This document shows positions 17,165 through 25,384 of a stretch of DNA of 46,737 bases, one piece after another. The notes under the pieces are model-generated. The model was not told the origin of the DNA. It saw only the letters and a program-made list of their open reading frames with translations, and made no database searches. Origin of the DNA: Ensifer sp. MPMI2T (GTDB lineage: Bacteria > Pseudomonadota > Alphaproteobacteria > Rhizobiales > Rhizobiaceae); contig NZ_SRXN01000043.1 of the NCBI RefSeq assembly GCF_004827385.1, positions 1 to 46,737 on the forward strand. Reading direction: 5' to 3'. How positions within the stretch are numbered: position 1 is the stretch's first letter; every line of letters begins with the position of its first letter. The translations under genes and the position numbers were made by a program.

Positions 17165-18337
17165 ATGACCGAGGTTACGTTTTCCCGCCGCGGCTTCCTC
17201 ACATCGGCCTGCTGCCTGGCGGCGGCGCCGATCTTCACGCCAGTCACCTTTGCTGCGATGCCGGGCGACAACCGCTTAGTCACGATCGTGCTGCGCGGCG
17301 CGATGGATGGGCTCGACCTGGTGCAGCCTTACGGCGAAGCCGGTTTCGCGCGCCTGAGGCCGACGCTGGCGCTGACGCCGGACAAGGGGCTTCTCGATCT
17401 CGACGGGCATTTTGGCCTGAATCCCGCGGCGGCCAGCCTGATGCCGCTCTGGAGAAGTCGCGAGCTTGCCTTCGTGCATGCAGTCTCGACGCCCTATCGC
17501 GACCAGCGTAGCCATTTCGACGGGCAGGACATTCTGGAATCGGGCGGCGAGCATGTTGCGGCGGAGAAGACTGGCTGGCTCAACCGGGCGCTTTCGGTGA
17601 TCCCACGTTCGGGCGACCGCAAAGCGATCGACGTCAACACCTCGACCGAACTGATCCTCTCCGGCCCGAACGACGTCGATGTCTGGGCATCCGATTCCAA
17701 CCTCCGGACGGCAAGGGACGAGATGCAGCTCCTGATGCGGCTCTATGCCGGCGATCCGATTTTCGCCACGGCGATGGAAGAGGCGACGCGGGCGAACGGG
17801 GCGGCGATGGCCGCCGAGCCGGACGGCAAGCGTGCCGAGAGGATCGTCGACGTTGCGAGCCTTGCCGGCACTATGCTCAACGGCGATTACCGGATAGCAA
17901 GCTTCTCGATCACCGGCTGGGATACGCATGTGGGGCAGGCCGGGCAATTCAAGCGGCCAGCACAGGATCTGGCGCAGGCGATCAACGCGCTGAAGGTGAC
18001 GCTCGGCCCGGCCGCCTGGTCGAAAACGGTGGTGCTGGCGATGACGGAATTCGGGCGCACCGTGCGGCAGAACGGCTCGGGCGGCACCGACCACGGGACC
18101 GGCGGATGCGCCCTGCTGGCGGGCGGCGCCATCGATGGCGGACGCGTCCTCGGGCGCTGGCCGGGCATCGGCGATGGTAAGCTGCTCGACGACCGCGACC
18201 TGATGCCGACTGCCGACGTACGCGAGGTCGCTGCGGCGATGCTCTATCGGCAGTTCGACGTGACGCCCGGCGACCTGACGACGAAGATCTTCCCGGGACT
18301 GAGCTTCGACAAGACCTCGCAGTTCCTGAAGGCTTAG
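17165..18337 (+). CDS. DUF1501 domain protein, Tat-exported
   Basis: 390 residues. A twin-arginine signal (FSRRGFLTSACCLAAAP) directs it to the periplasm. The mature part shows DUF1501 features: IVLRGAMDGLDLVQPYG, DQRSHFDGQDILESG and MTEFGRTVRQNGSGGTDHGTGGCALLAGG. These recall the alkaline-phosphatase/sulfatase fold to which DUF1501 is related; the His and Asp residues in FDGQ and GGTDHG are likely metal ligands. AAGGAG lies before ATG 17165. It is probably a functional partner of the DUF1800 protein encoded just upstream; the role is unknown. Confidence 0.87.
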   Translation: MTEVTFSRRGFLTSACCLAAAPIFTPVTFAAMPGDNRLVTIVLRGAMDGLDLVQPYGEAGFARLRPTLALTPDKGLLDLDGHFGLNPAAASLMPLWRSRELAFVHAVSTPYRDQRSHFDGQDILESGGEHVAAEKTGWLNRALSVIPRSGDRKAIDVNTSTELILSGPNDVDVWASDSNLRTARDEMQLLMRLYAGDPIFATAMEEATRANGAAMAAEPDGKRAERIVDVASLAGTMLNGDYRIASFSITGWDTHVGQAGQFKRPAQDLAQAINALKVTLGPAAWSKTVVLAMTEFGRTVRQNGSGGTDHGTGGCALLAGGAIDGGRVLGRWPGIGDGKLLDDRDLMPTADVREVAAAMLYRQFDVTPGDLTTKIFPGLSFDKTSQFLKA

Positions 18338-19013
18338 CAGACCGGTGGACCCGCAGGTTTATTCGGCCGGTGGTGGCAAGGGCGTTGCAAGCAAAGGATG
18401 CTCGTCCTTGCTCCGACGGAAGAAGACGGGGTTCCGGGACCACACAGCCTCCGACGACCACGCGAGACGATTGCACCTCGATTAGAAGCTCAAACAGATT
18501 TTCCTTGAATGACATGCCAAGAGGGCGTGGTTTCACTTCACAGCTGGCATCATCGTCGGTGCGAATGGGTTCCTACCGCGAGTGACTGGCTTTTCTAGTC
18601 GCCGGATTTCGGCCGGCCCTGGCCGTTTCAGCGCCTGTCGGATTCACGATGACGACAGTGGCAGGCGACCCGCGGTCACCGGTCCGGGGCTGGGTTCCGG
18701 CTGAAGTCTGCAGCCACCAAGGCTACTCACACCAGTTGATGAGGAGCGAGAAGAGTCGTAGTCGGCGGCGGCCAGGACGGCCGTTGATGGCGTCGCCGTC
18801 GCGAGGGATCGTGGTTTCCTACAAGCCGAACCGCTGCTGGGCAAAGTACGGGCTGAGTTTGCTCGCAGACGAACTATTTTGCGCATTGGAAATGCGCACA
18901 GCAGCCGGCGCCGGTATGCTCATCAATTGGAAGAGTTCCCCGAAATGCGGCAGCTGATGGGGTAGACTAAAAAGGACCCCGGTACGACCGGATTGACCGC
19001 GGGGAGGACACAA
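18338..19013. other. Non-coding or decayed stretch
   Basis: 676 bases hold only short frames with irregular codon use on both strands and no recognisable domain. With the three pseudogenes that follow, this looks like a region losing its genes. Confidence 0.4.
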
Positions 19014-19354
19014 TGGCGGAAGCTGATATGACCCGACACCGTCGGGAACTCACCAGTGCTGAGCTTGGGGCGCTCGCACATCTCTCTCGCGGGGAGATCT
19101 ACCGCAGCACAATCTGGCGCACCCGGTTGGACCCACAACCAACTGGGCGGTTGTGACGTTGGGCGTGGCCCTTTCTATCACGTTCTCTTCGCCGAGCGCT
19201 TCGCCGCTGCCACTGGCTCTGGTCGGTATCTTGATCCCTCATGCTCGAATCGCGTCGCTATCGTTATTTCAATGTTTGGCGTGCTCGGGCGCGGTGGCTT
19301 GAAAGGCACTTTTTTGCCCCGATGCTCAAGGACGGGGACCGTCATCGCGCTTGA
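19014..19354 (+). pseudogene. DUF2270 membrane protein, frameshifted and truncated
   Basis: A good ribosome site (GGGGAGGA) and ATG 19014 start a DUF2270-like protein: MTRHRRELTSAELGALAHLS, then EIYRSTIWRTRLD. The frame is broken near 19130, the family sequence resumes in another frame (TNWAVVTLGVALSITFS), and it is broken again near 19228. It then continues as ESRRYRYFNVWRARARWLERHFF and APMLKDGD until TGA 19352-19354. At least two frameshifts are needed and the C-terminal half is missing. The family is a two-helix membrane protein of unknown role. Confidence 0.75.
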
Positions 19355-19686
19355 AATATCCGGTCAGGGAGCGTCACTGTCGCCCAGCCGGTATGAAGTC
19401 GGCATTGAAGAGGAGTGGCGGCGACATGAACATGGCACCCGCATCGCTTTCTACGTTTGCGGAAACGCGGGCGTGGCACATCGGGGACCGCGAACGGGGT
19501 TCCAGCCCGTCGCGCTTGCCTTCAAAGACGATTGAACCCCCTGATTGCTCGTTTCAACGGCCGGAGTCGATTAGTTTCTTTCCATTCCACGACCGCTCAG
19601 GTCGATCTTCGGGTTCCACGTTCCGTCTTGGAAGGACCAATAACGGTCATCGGGGGGCGTTTTTCGATGTGCCTGGTCGACGCCGC
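19355..19686. other. Stretch between two pseudogenes, nothing recognised
   Basis: Several overlapping frames are open but none shows a recognisable family or a clear ribosome site. It may hold further unrecognisable remains of the DUF2270 gene. Confidence 0.35.
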
Positions 19687-20115
19687 TTAATGGCGGAACG
19701 ACGGCGCGGCCAGATGAAACAGCAGTCTTATGCCCGACGCGATCAACTGCTGCCTGTGATGCGCTGCTGCCATACGACAAAGCTTCGATTAGCCGATAGC
19801 GAGCCCCTGAACGCCCCTAAGGTCCGAGCCAACACGCCAAGGATGAGCAACCCGGTCGCCTTCATCGTACCCCCGAGGATAAAAAATTGTGGCGCCGGCG
19901 AACCCGTAGACGGCGGCACAAACTGCGGAAGGATTGCAAGCATAAAGGAAAGTGCGGCAGGATCGGTCAAACTGCAGATCATGCCTTGCCTGAATGACTA
20001 GGCAAGCGACTCGGATCTCTCATTATTCTGCGAGTCATGATCTATCAGCTGCCCCTTGGCACTCAGGAGGAAGCGTAATCCTATGTAGATTAGATAGGCC
20101 GCTCCCGCGATCCGG
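19687..20115 (-). pseudogene. LysE/RhtB-family exporter remnant
   Basis: Minus-strand fragments in different frames line up with a LysE-type amino-acid exporter: RIAGAAYLIYIGLRFLLS (20115 to about 20060), FRQGMICSLTDPAALSF then LAILPQFVPPSTG (about 20000-19900), PQFFILGGTMKATGLLI, and a last part ending SGIRLLFHLAAPSFRH at TAA 19687-19689. At least two frameshifts separate them and the N-terminal third is missing. An intact paralogue is at 37,307-37,936. Confidence 0.72.
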
Positions 20116-20117
20116 AA

Positions 20118-20255
20118 CTACAAGATCGGTCGCTCACCATTCGCGGTCCGATTCTTCATGTGCTAGAAATAGTCTCCCGTGACGTCGGCCTTCGGGTCGT
20201 TGCCGGCCGCAAGCCAGGCGTGGATCAGATGCGCCTGCGCCGTGTCGGGCGCCCG
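20118..20255 (-). pseudogene. Short-chain dehydrogenase C-terminal remnant
   Basis: The minus-strand frame reads DTAQAHLIHAWLAAGNDPKA, then DVTGDYF, a TAG, then HMKNRTANGERPIL and a second stop. This resembles the C-terminal tail of SDR proteins of the retinol-dehydrogenase-like group (TWLAVSDDP...TGGYFYHQR). The TAG replaces the expected Tyr codon. Only the last 45 or so residues survive. The match rests on a short segment. Confidence 0.5.
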
Positions 20256-20282
20256 ACGGCACGGGCTATTCCGATTGGAGTT

Positions 20283-21164
20283 CTATGATTTCGTCCGGGG
20301 AGGCACGGCCTGTGATGCGGCTGCCTGCCATCCGATCCGGATGTGACGGTATCCTTCGCGATAGACCACTTCAGGCGACTCGAAGAAATCGCGCCAGACC
20401 TTCGTCGCGGCCGCAAGGTCTTTCAATGCGCGACCGAAAGCCTCGATTGTCAGCCAGCCGTCATAGCCGCTCGCGCGGATCGCCTTGAACGTCTCCGGCC
20501 ATGGAATATTGCCGCGGCCCGGTACCCCGCGGTCGTTCTCCGAGATGTGGACATGAACGATGCGGTCCGCGTTGCGTGTGAAGGCCCCCACGGGATCGGC
20601 TTCCTCAATATTGCTGTGGAAGGTGTCGTACATTGCGCGAATATTCGGATGCCCGATTGCATCAATATGGCCGCCAAGGTCGTCCATCGTGTTAACGAGG
20701 TAACACTCGAAGCGATTCAGCGCCTCGAGCGCTACGGTGACGCCGCGCTCAACGGCATGATCGCCGATCGTGCGCTGCGAGGAGATGGACCGCCTCAGTT
20801 CCGCGGCGGTCGGCCCGGTGCCGGAGAACTGCCCCAGCGAAGAATGCAGTGGCCCGCTCAGCGTGCGCGCGCCGAGGGCGGCGGCGCAGTCGATAGCCCA
20901 TTGCATGTAGGCGATGCCGCGCTTGCGTGTCGCCGTGTCAGGCGAAATCAGATTCATGGAGGGGTCGCTCATGGCAGACACAGCGGTGCGCTCCAGACCT
21001 ACTCCATCGAGCAATGCGCCGAGGCGGCGGTAGTCGTCCGGAGTGCCCTCGAAGATCGGAATCTCCACCCCGTCGAACCCGGTCGCTTTAATGTCCCGGA
21101 GTAGCTTTTCATGTCTCCGGCCGACCCTCGTCGTCCAAAGAAACATGCACATACCGATCTTCAT
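20283..21164 (-). CDS. Ketose 3-epimerase-like TIM barrel (D-tagatose/D-psicose 3-epimerase family)
   Basis: 293 residues, sugar phosphate isomerase/epimerase superfamily. The four residues that bind metal and catalyse C3 epimerisation in Pseudomonas cichorii D-tagatose 3-epimerase (E152, D185, H211, E246) all appear here with a constant offset of five: E147 (LEALNRFECY), D180 (MYDTFHSN), H206 (HVHISENDRG) and E241 (TIEAFG). It is therefore likely an active ketose or keto-acid-sugar epimerase in the cytoplasm. GGAAGGGGGA precedes ATG 21164. It is divergent from a second epimerase gene, with an operator overlapping its promoter. The true sugar is not known. Confidence 0.88.
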   Translation of the reverse strand: MKIGMCMFLWTTRVGRRHEKLLRDIKATGFDGVEIPIFEGTPDDYRRLGALLDGVGLERTAVSAMSDPSMNLISPDTATRKRGIAYMQWAIDCAAALGARTLSGPLHSSLGQFSGTGPTAAELRRSISSQRTIGDHAVERGVTVALEALNRFECYLVNTMDDLGGHIDAIGHPNIRAMYDTFHSNIEEADPVGAFTRNADRIVHVHISENDRGVPGRGNIPWPETFKAIRASGYDGWLTIEAFGRALKDLAAATKVWRDFFESPEVVYREGYRHIRIGWQAAASQAVPPRTKS

Positions 21165-21221
21165 CGTTCCCCCTTCCGGCGCTGGCTGCCGCGGTAAACG
21201 CCTCCTCTGCAGCCCGCCGCG

Positions 21222-21254
21222 ATCTGGTAATACCAAATGTGGCAATCTGGTCAA
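21222..21254 (-). promoter_or_regulatory. Promoter with GntR-type operator, first copy
   Basis: ATCTGGTAATACCAAA (21222-21237) contains the palindrome TGGTA-N-TACCA. On the minus strand TTGACC (21254-21249) and TATTAC (21232-21227) form a sigma-70-like promoter with a 16-base spacer, and the operator covers its -10. The same 16-mer, with one change, lies at 31236-31251. FCD-type GntR repressors use operators of this short palindromic kind. Confidence 0.7.
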
Positions 21255-21472
21255 GGTGACCACACTCGATGATCTCGAAGCAAAGCCGCCGAGAGCCTGA
21301 AATCTTGAGAAATGCGAGGCGATGCAGGCGCCCTTGCCGCCAACGATAATTTGGGATACAGCCTTGACAAGGGAAAATTGGCCGAACCAGAGTAGGCTTC
21401 GGTCGAAGTGGAGGAGGTGCCGCGCACCGCCTTTGAGTGACTGGGGAGTAACGCTAGTCTGGGAGGACGTTT

Positions 21473-22360
21473 ATGCACCTTTCGACGCACAACTGGATGC
21501 GGGCGGAGCCTCTCGCCGTCACGCTGAAGCGCATCAAGAAGTATGGCTACGAGAGCATCGAGATTTCAGGCGAGCCGGCCCAGTACGACATCAACGACAC
21601 TCGCGCGCTGCTCAAGGAACACGGCATTCGCTGCTGGGGCGCGGTGACACTGACGCTCGGCGAGCGCAACCTCGCAGCCAAGGACGAGGGCCAGCGCGCA
21701 AAGTCGGTGGATTACGTGAAGAGTGTCATAACGATGGTGAGTGAACTCGAGGGCGAGATCGTCACCCTTGTCCCGGCGACCGTCGGCAAGGTCGTTCCGG
21801 ATGGCACCGAGGAGGAGGAATGGAAGTGGGTCGTGGATGCGACCAAGGAATGCTTCGCCCACGCTAAAAAAAAGGGCGTCCGGCTGGCAATTGAGCCGCT
21901 CAACCGGTTCGAGACTTATCTCTTCAACCGTGCCGCCCAAGCGCTTGCGCTAGCCGATGCAGTCGATCCCGATTGCGGCGTTTGCCTCGATGCCTTTCAC
22001 CTCAACATCGAGGAGGAGAACATATACGACGCGATCAGGCTCGCCGGAAACCGGCTTTTCGATTTCCATGTGGCGGACAACAACCGCTTTGCGGCGGGCC
22101 TCGGTCATCTCGACTGGCCGAAGATCGTCGCCGCTCTGAAAGAGATCGGATACGATGGTGCGCTCACCAATGAGTTCGTGGCTCCGGTCGACCGCACGCC
22201 GGCGGCGAAATATCCCGACATGGTGGAGCGCAATCCGGTCGATATCCCGCCGGAGCAGCTCAAGTTCATCCAGGACCACGGATCGAGCCTGCTGACCGAG
22301 AAGTTCTACGATGACCAGATGCGGATCACCGCCGAGACCATCCTGCCGCTGGTCAAGTGA
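21473..22360 (+). CDS. Ketose 3-epimerase-like TIM barrel, second copy
   Basis: 295 residues, same superfamily as the divergent neighbour but clearly different in sequence. The catalytic and metal set is complete: E141 (AIEPLNRFETY), D173 (CLDAFHLNIEE), H199 (FHVADNNR) and E234 (TNEFVAP). Around the last Glu it differs from the first copy and it has a longer C-terminal tail (VERNPVDIPPEQLKFIQDHG), so the two probably act on different intermediates. GGGAGGACG precedes the ATG. First gene of a plus-strand operon with an enolase-superfamily dehydratase, a GntR regulator and a 2-hydroxyacid dehydrogenase. Confidence 0.87.
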   Translation: MHLSTHNWMRAEPLAVTLKRIKKYGYESIEISGEPAQYDINDTRALLKEHGIRCWGAVTLTLGERNLAAKDEGQRAKSVDYVKSVITMVSELEGEIVTLVPATVGKVVPDGTEEEEWKWVVDATKECFAHAKKKGVRLAIEPLNRFETYLFNRAAQALALADAVDPDCGVCLDAFHLNIEEENIYDAIRLAGNRLFDFHVADNNRFAAGLGHLDWPKIVAALKEIGYDGALTNEFVAPVDRTPAAKYPDMVERNPVDIPPEQLKFIQDHGSSLLTEKFYDDQMRITAETILPLVK

Positions 22361-22413
22361 GGGCGGTCCCGAGCATGCCCTGCGGTCAGCGCGCCGCGGG
22401 TTGGGGAGGCGAA

Positions 22414-23583
22414 ATGCGTATCAAGATGGTCCAAGCCTGGTGGGTTCGAATACCCATCGAAGCATGTCGGCAGCATCGCAGCGATTTCGGGCGCCTGACA
22501 ACCTTCGACGCGGCGATCCTGCGCATAGAAACAGATGACGGGATCGTGGGGTGGGGTGAGGGCAAGAATGCTGCGGGCAGCGCGGGTACTTACGGCACGC
22601 TCGTGCACATGCTCAACCATGAGGTGGGGCCGAAGCTCGTCGGTCGCGACCCCGCCGACATCTCCGCGATCTGGGAGATGCTCTATAACGGCGTGCGTCA
22701 CGAAACGGCGGCGATGTCGGGTCATGCGATGCCGGAACTCTCGCGCCGGGGCCTCTCCATTGCCGCGATCAGTGCGGTCGACATCGCGTTGTGGGACATT
22801 CTTGGCAAATCGCTGGGCGTGCCGGTATGGAAGCTTCTCGGCGGGCGCAAGGCGGATCGGTTGCCTGCTTATGCTTCCGGCGGGTGCGAGAGTGCCGAAA
22901 AGATCGGCGGCCAGCTGCAGTCTTACATTGCCAATGGCGGTTTCAATGCGGTCAAGATGAGGGTCGGCGCAATGGATCGCGCGCCGCATGTCTCGGCCGC
23001 CCGCGTGCGTGCTGCCCGCAAGGCGCTGGGCCACTCGGTGGATATCATGGTGGATGCGCATGGCACCTATACGGTTGCCGACGCGAAACGTTTCATCCAG
23101 CTCGTCCAGGATTGCGATCTCGCCTGGTTCGAGGAGCCGGTGATCGCAGACGACAAGGCCGGCATGGCGGAAGTGCGCGCCGCTGCAAAGATGCCGATCG
23201 CGGCCGGCGAGAGCGAGGCCACTCGTTTCGCCTTCCGCGATCTTGCGGTGCTGCGCTCGGTCGATATTTTCCAGCCCGACCCGGCGTTCTGCGGCGGCAT
23301 CACGGAGGCGATGCGCATTGGTGTGATCGCCAGTGCCTTCAACCTCCGTTTTGCCCCGCATTTATGGGCCGGCGCCCCATGCTTCTTCTCGGGCCTGCAC
23401 ATCTGTGCGGCCTCTCCGGCAAGCTTTGTCGTGGAATATTCGGTTGGCGCGAACCCGATGATACACGACCTCGTCGAGGAGACCGTGGCCGTGAGAGACG
23501 GGATGATAGAGATTCCTGATAAACCCGGCCTGGGATTTACGATAAACGAACGCGTTCTGGAGATTCACGCACAAAGACTGTAA
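22414..23583 (+). CDS. Mandelate racemase/muconate lactonizing enzyme family protein
   Basis: 389 residues, enolase superfamily. Metal ligands are visible at D214 (VDAHGTY), E240 (AWFEEPV) and E266 (AAGESEA). The KxK-type base motif is K181-M-R183 (AVKMRVG), and a later Asp/His (FQPDP near 289, APHLW H316) could complete the site. Members abstract the proton alpha to a carboxylate, most often dehydrating sugar acids. Next to two epimerases and a hydroxyacid dehydrogenase, an acid-sugar dehydratase role is likely. GGGGAGG precedes ATG 22414; an in-frame ATG at 22357 lacks a site. The GntR gene starts 2 bases after its stop. Confidence 0.88.
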   Translation: MRIKMVQAWWVRIPIEACRQHRSDFGRLTTFDAAILRIETDDGIVGWGEGKNAAGSAGTYGTLVHMLNHEVGPKLVGRDPADISAIWEMLYNGVRHETAAMSGHAMPELSRRGLSIAAISAVDIALWDILGKSLGVPVWKLLGGRKADRLPAYASGGCESAEKIGGQLQSYIANGGFNAVKMRVGAMDRAPHVSAARVRAARKALGHSVDIMVDAHGTYTVADAKRFIQLVQDCDLAWFEEPVIADDKAGMAEVRAAAKMPIAAGESEATRFAFRDLAVLRSVDIFQPDPAFCGGITEAMRIGVIASAFNLRFAPHLWAGAPCFFSGLHICAASPASFVVEYSVGANPMIHDLVEETVAVRDGMIEIPDKPGLGFTINERVLEIHAQRL

Positions 23584-23585
23584 CC

Positions 23586-24278
23586 ATGAAAGAAAACAAT
23601 CTGCTTTCCGATCTGGCGGCCCATCTATTTACGACTTCGAGCAGCAATGGGCGAACGCCATCGGAGCGAGAGCTCGCCGAGCACTTCGCCGTTAGCCGGG
23701 GGCAGCTCCGGGAGGCTCTGGCAATCCTGGAAGCCATGCGCATTGTGGAGCGCCGGGCGAAGTCGGGTATCTATCTGACGACGACGGAGGCGAGCGTCGA
23801 GGCGATCGCACTCTTTGCGCGTGCTGGCGTGCCACTCGACCCGGTCGTGATCTACGAAACGGTGGAGCTCCGCAAGATCCACGAGATCAAGGCGGCGGAA
23901 CTCGCCTGCGCGCGGGCGACGGAGGAGAACTACGAACGCCTGCGCGAGATCCTCGCCGCTTCCGAGGCGAAGATCGCTGCAGGCGAGGGCCTCGCGCGCG
24001 AGGACAGGGATTTTCATCTGGAGATCGTTCGGGCGACGAAGAACAGCGTGTTTCACCGCGTCTGCAGCGTCTACTACACGATGGGCGAGCAGCGGCTGCT
24101 CATCTACTTCGCGGATATCGCCCGCTGCCGCCGCTCGCACGAGGAACACATCCGTATCTACGAGGCGCTGCTCGCACGCGACGGCAATCTCGCCCAAGCT
24201 TTGATGAATGCGCATCTGCAGGGCGCGGAAAGCTACTGGAAGGGCCTTATCGGCGGGCCTGCGACAGCCGCGGAGTAG
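23586..24278 (+). CDS. GntR-family regulator, FCD (FadR) subfamily
   Basis: 230 residues. An N-terminal winged helix-turn-helix (RTPSERELAEHFAVSRGQLREAL, about 23-45) is followed by an all-helical FCD ligand domain. The FCD metal/ligand residues are plausible in EDRDFHLEIVRATKN (the D-x3-H motif) and in CRRSHEEHIRIYEALLARD. Encoded 2 bases after the enolase-family gene, so co-transcribed with the pathway it probably controls. Two matching operators (21222-21237 and 31236-31251) lie in front of the first epimerase and the ABC importer, and this is the only GntR-type gene in the region. Confidence 0.9.
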   Translation: MKENNLLSDLAAHLFTTSSSNGRTPSERELAEHFAVSRGQLREALAILEAMRIVERRAKSGIYLTTTEASVEAIALFARAGVPLDPVVIYETVELRKIHEIKAAELACARATEENYERLREILAASEAKIAAGEGLAREDRDFHLEIVRATKNSVFHRVCSVYYTMGEQRLLIYFADIARCRRSHEEHIRIYEALLARDGNLAQALMNAHLQGAESYWKGLIGGPATAAE

Positions 24279-24303
24279 TCCCCGGTCGGCAATGAGGAGG
24301 CCG

Positions 24304-25278
24304 ATGAGTTTCATTTTCTCGACCCATCCCCTGCACCGCGACGCCGAGGCCATGCTGAAAGCGGCGGGTGATCTCCGCGTCGCGTCCGCCCCCGATCCCG
24401 AGACATTGCTTCGTGAAGGCGAGGGTGCGGAGATTGTCATCGTGCGCGCGCCGATCCCGCCCGCCTTCTTCGGAAACGCACCGGCCCTGCGCGCGGCAGT
24501 CCGGCATGGCGCGGGGCTCGACATGATTCCCTATGACGCGGCCACCGCGGCCGGTGTGCTTATCGCCAACGTGCCGGCCGTCAACGCGCCGACTGTTGCG
24601 GAGCACGTCTTCATGGTGACGCTTGCGTTGCTACGCCAGTTCCGTCCTATGGACCGCGATCTCCGAAGCAGGGGTTGGAGTGGCGGGCGGGCCCACTCCG
24701 ACCGAGCACTCGACCTCGCCGGCCGCACCATGGGCATCATCGGCATGGGCAATGTGGGAAAGGCGGTCTTCCGGATCGCGAAGCACGGGTTTGGGCTGGA
24801 GATCGTTGCCAACAGCCGCTCGCCGGAAAGCTTGCCCGGCGGTGTGCGCTTTCTCTCGGTCGACGACCTGCTTTCGACAGCGGATATCGTCATTCTCTGT
24901 TGCCCGCTCACGCCCGAAACGACCGGGCTCTTGAGCCGCGAGCGGATTGCGCGCATGAACCGGGGCGCGATCCTGGTCAACGTGTCGCGCGGCCCGGTCG
25001 TGGATGACGCAGCGCTGATCGAGGCGTTGGAGATGGGCCGTATCGGCGGCGCTGCGCTCGACGTGTTCTCTACACAGCCCCTGCCGCTCGAGCATCCTTA
25101 CTTCCAGCTGGACAATGTGATCGTAACGCCTCACCTCGCCGGCATCACCGAGGAAAGCATGATGCGCATGGGAACAGGCGCTGCGGCCGAAGCGATCCGC
25201 ATCCTGAAAGGAGGATTGCCCGTTAATCTCCGCAACCCTGAGGTCGTCGAACATTATCGGCGGCGCTTCCCGACATAG
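24304..25278 (+). CDS. D-isomer-specific 2-hydroxyacid dehydrogenase family protein
   Basis: 324 residues. The NAD-binding motif GMGNVG is at 147-152 (GIIGMGNVGKAVF), the substrate-binding Arg is R229 (NVSRGPVVDD) and the proton-relay His is H277 (TPHLAG). The usual catalytic Glu in the DVFxxEP motif is Gln here (DVFSTQP, Q258), an arrangement known from NAD-dependent formate dehydrogenases. It probably reduces or oxidises a 2-keto or 2-hydroxy acid from the neighbouring sugar-acid pathway. GAGGAGG precedes ATG 24304. Last gene of the plus-strand operon and convergent with the ABC operon. Confidence 0.88.
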   Translation: MSFIFSTHPLHRDAEAMLKAAGDLRVASAPDPETLLREGEGAEIVIVRAPIPPAFFGNAPALRAAVRHGAGLDMIPYDAATAAGVLIANVPAVNAPTVAEHVFMVTLALLRQFRPMDRDLRSRGWSGGRAHSDRALDLAGRTMGIIGMGNVGKAVFRIAKHGFGLEIVANSRSPESLPGGVRFLSVDDLLSTADIVILCCPLTPETTGLLSRERIARMNRGAILVNVSRGPVVDDAALIEALEMGRIGGAALDVFSTQPLPLEHPYFQLDNVIVTPHLAGITEESMMRMGTGAAAEAIRILKGGLPVNLRNPEVVEHYRRRFPT

Positions 25279-25384
25279 GGCATCGGGATTTCGCCAATTC
25301 CGGATGGACACGTCCTGCGTGGCCCTATGAAAACGGACTGGAAATCCACGACCCAGGATGGAAGCAGTTGTGGTCGTCGATGGC

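Noticed and set aside
22306..23361. A 351-codon antisense frame over the enolase-family gene
   Set aside because: Low-complexity composition and no motif, while the plus strand shows all metal ligands.
25275..25328. Inverted repeat ATAGGGC/GCCCTAT between convergent operons as a terminator
   Set aside because: The 40-base loop is too long for a convincing terminator and no T-run follows.
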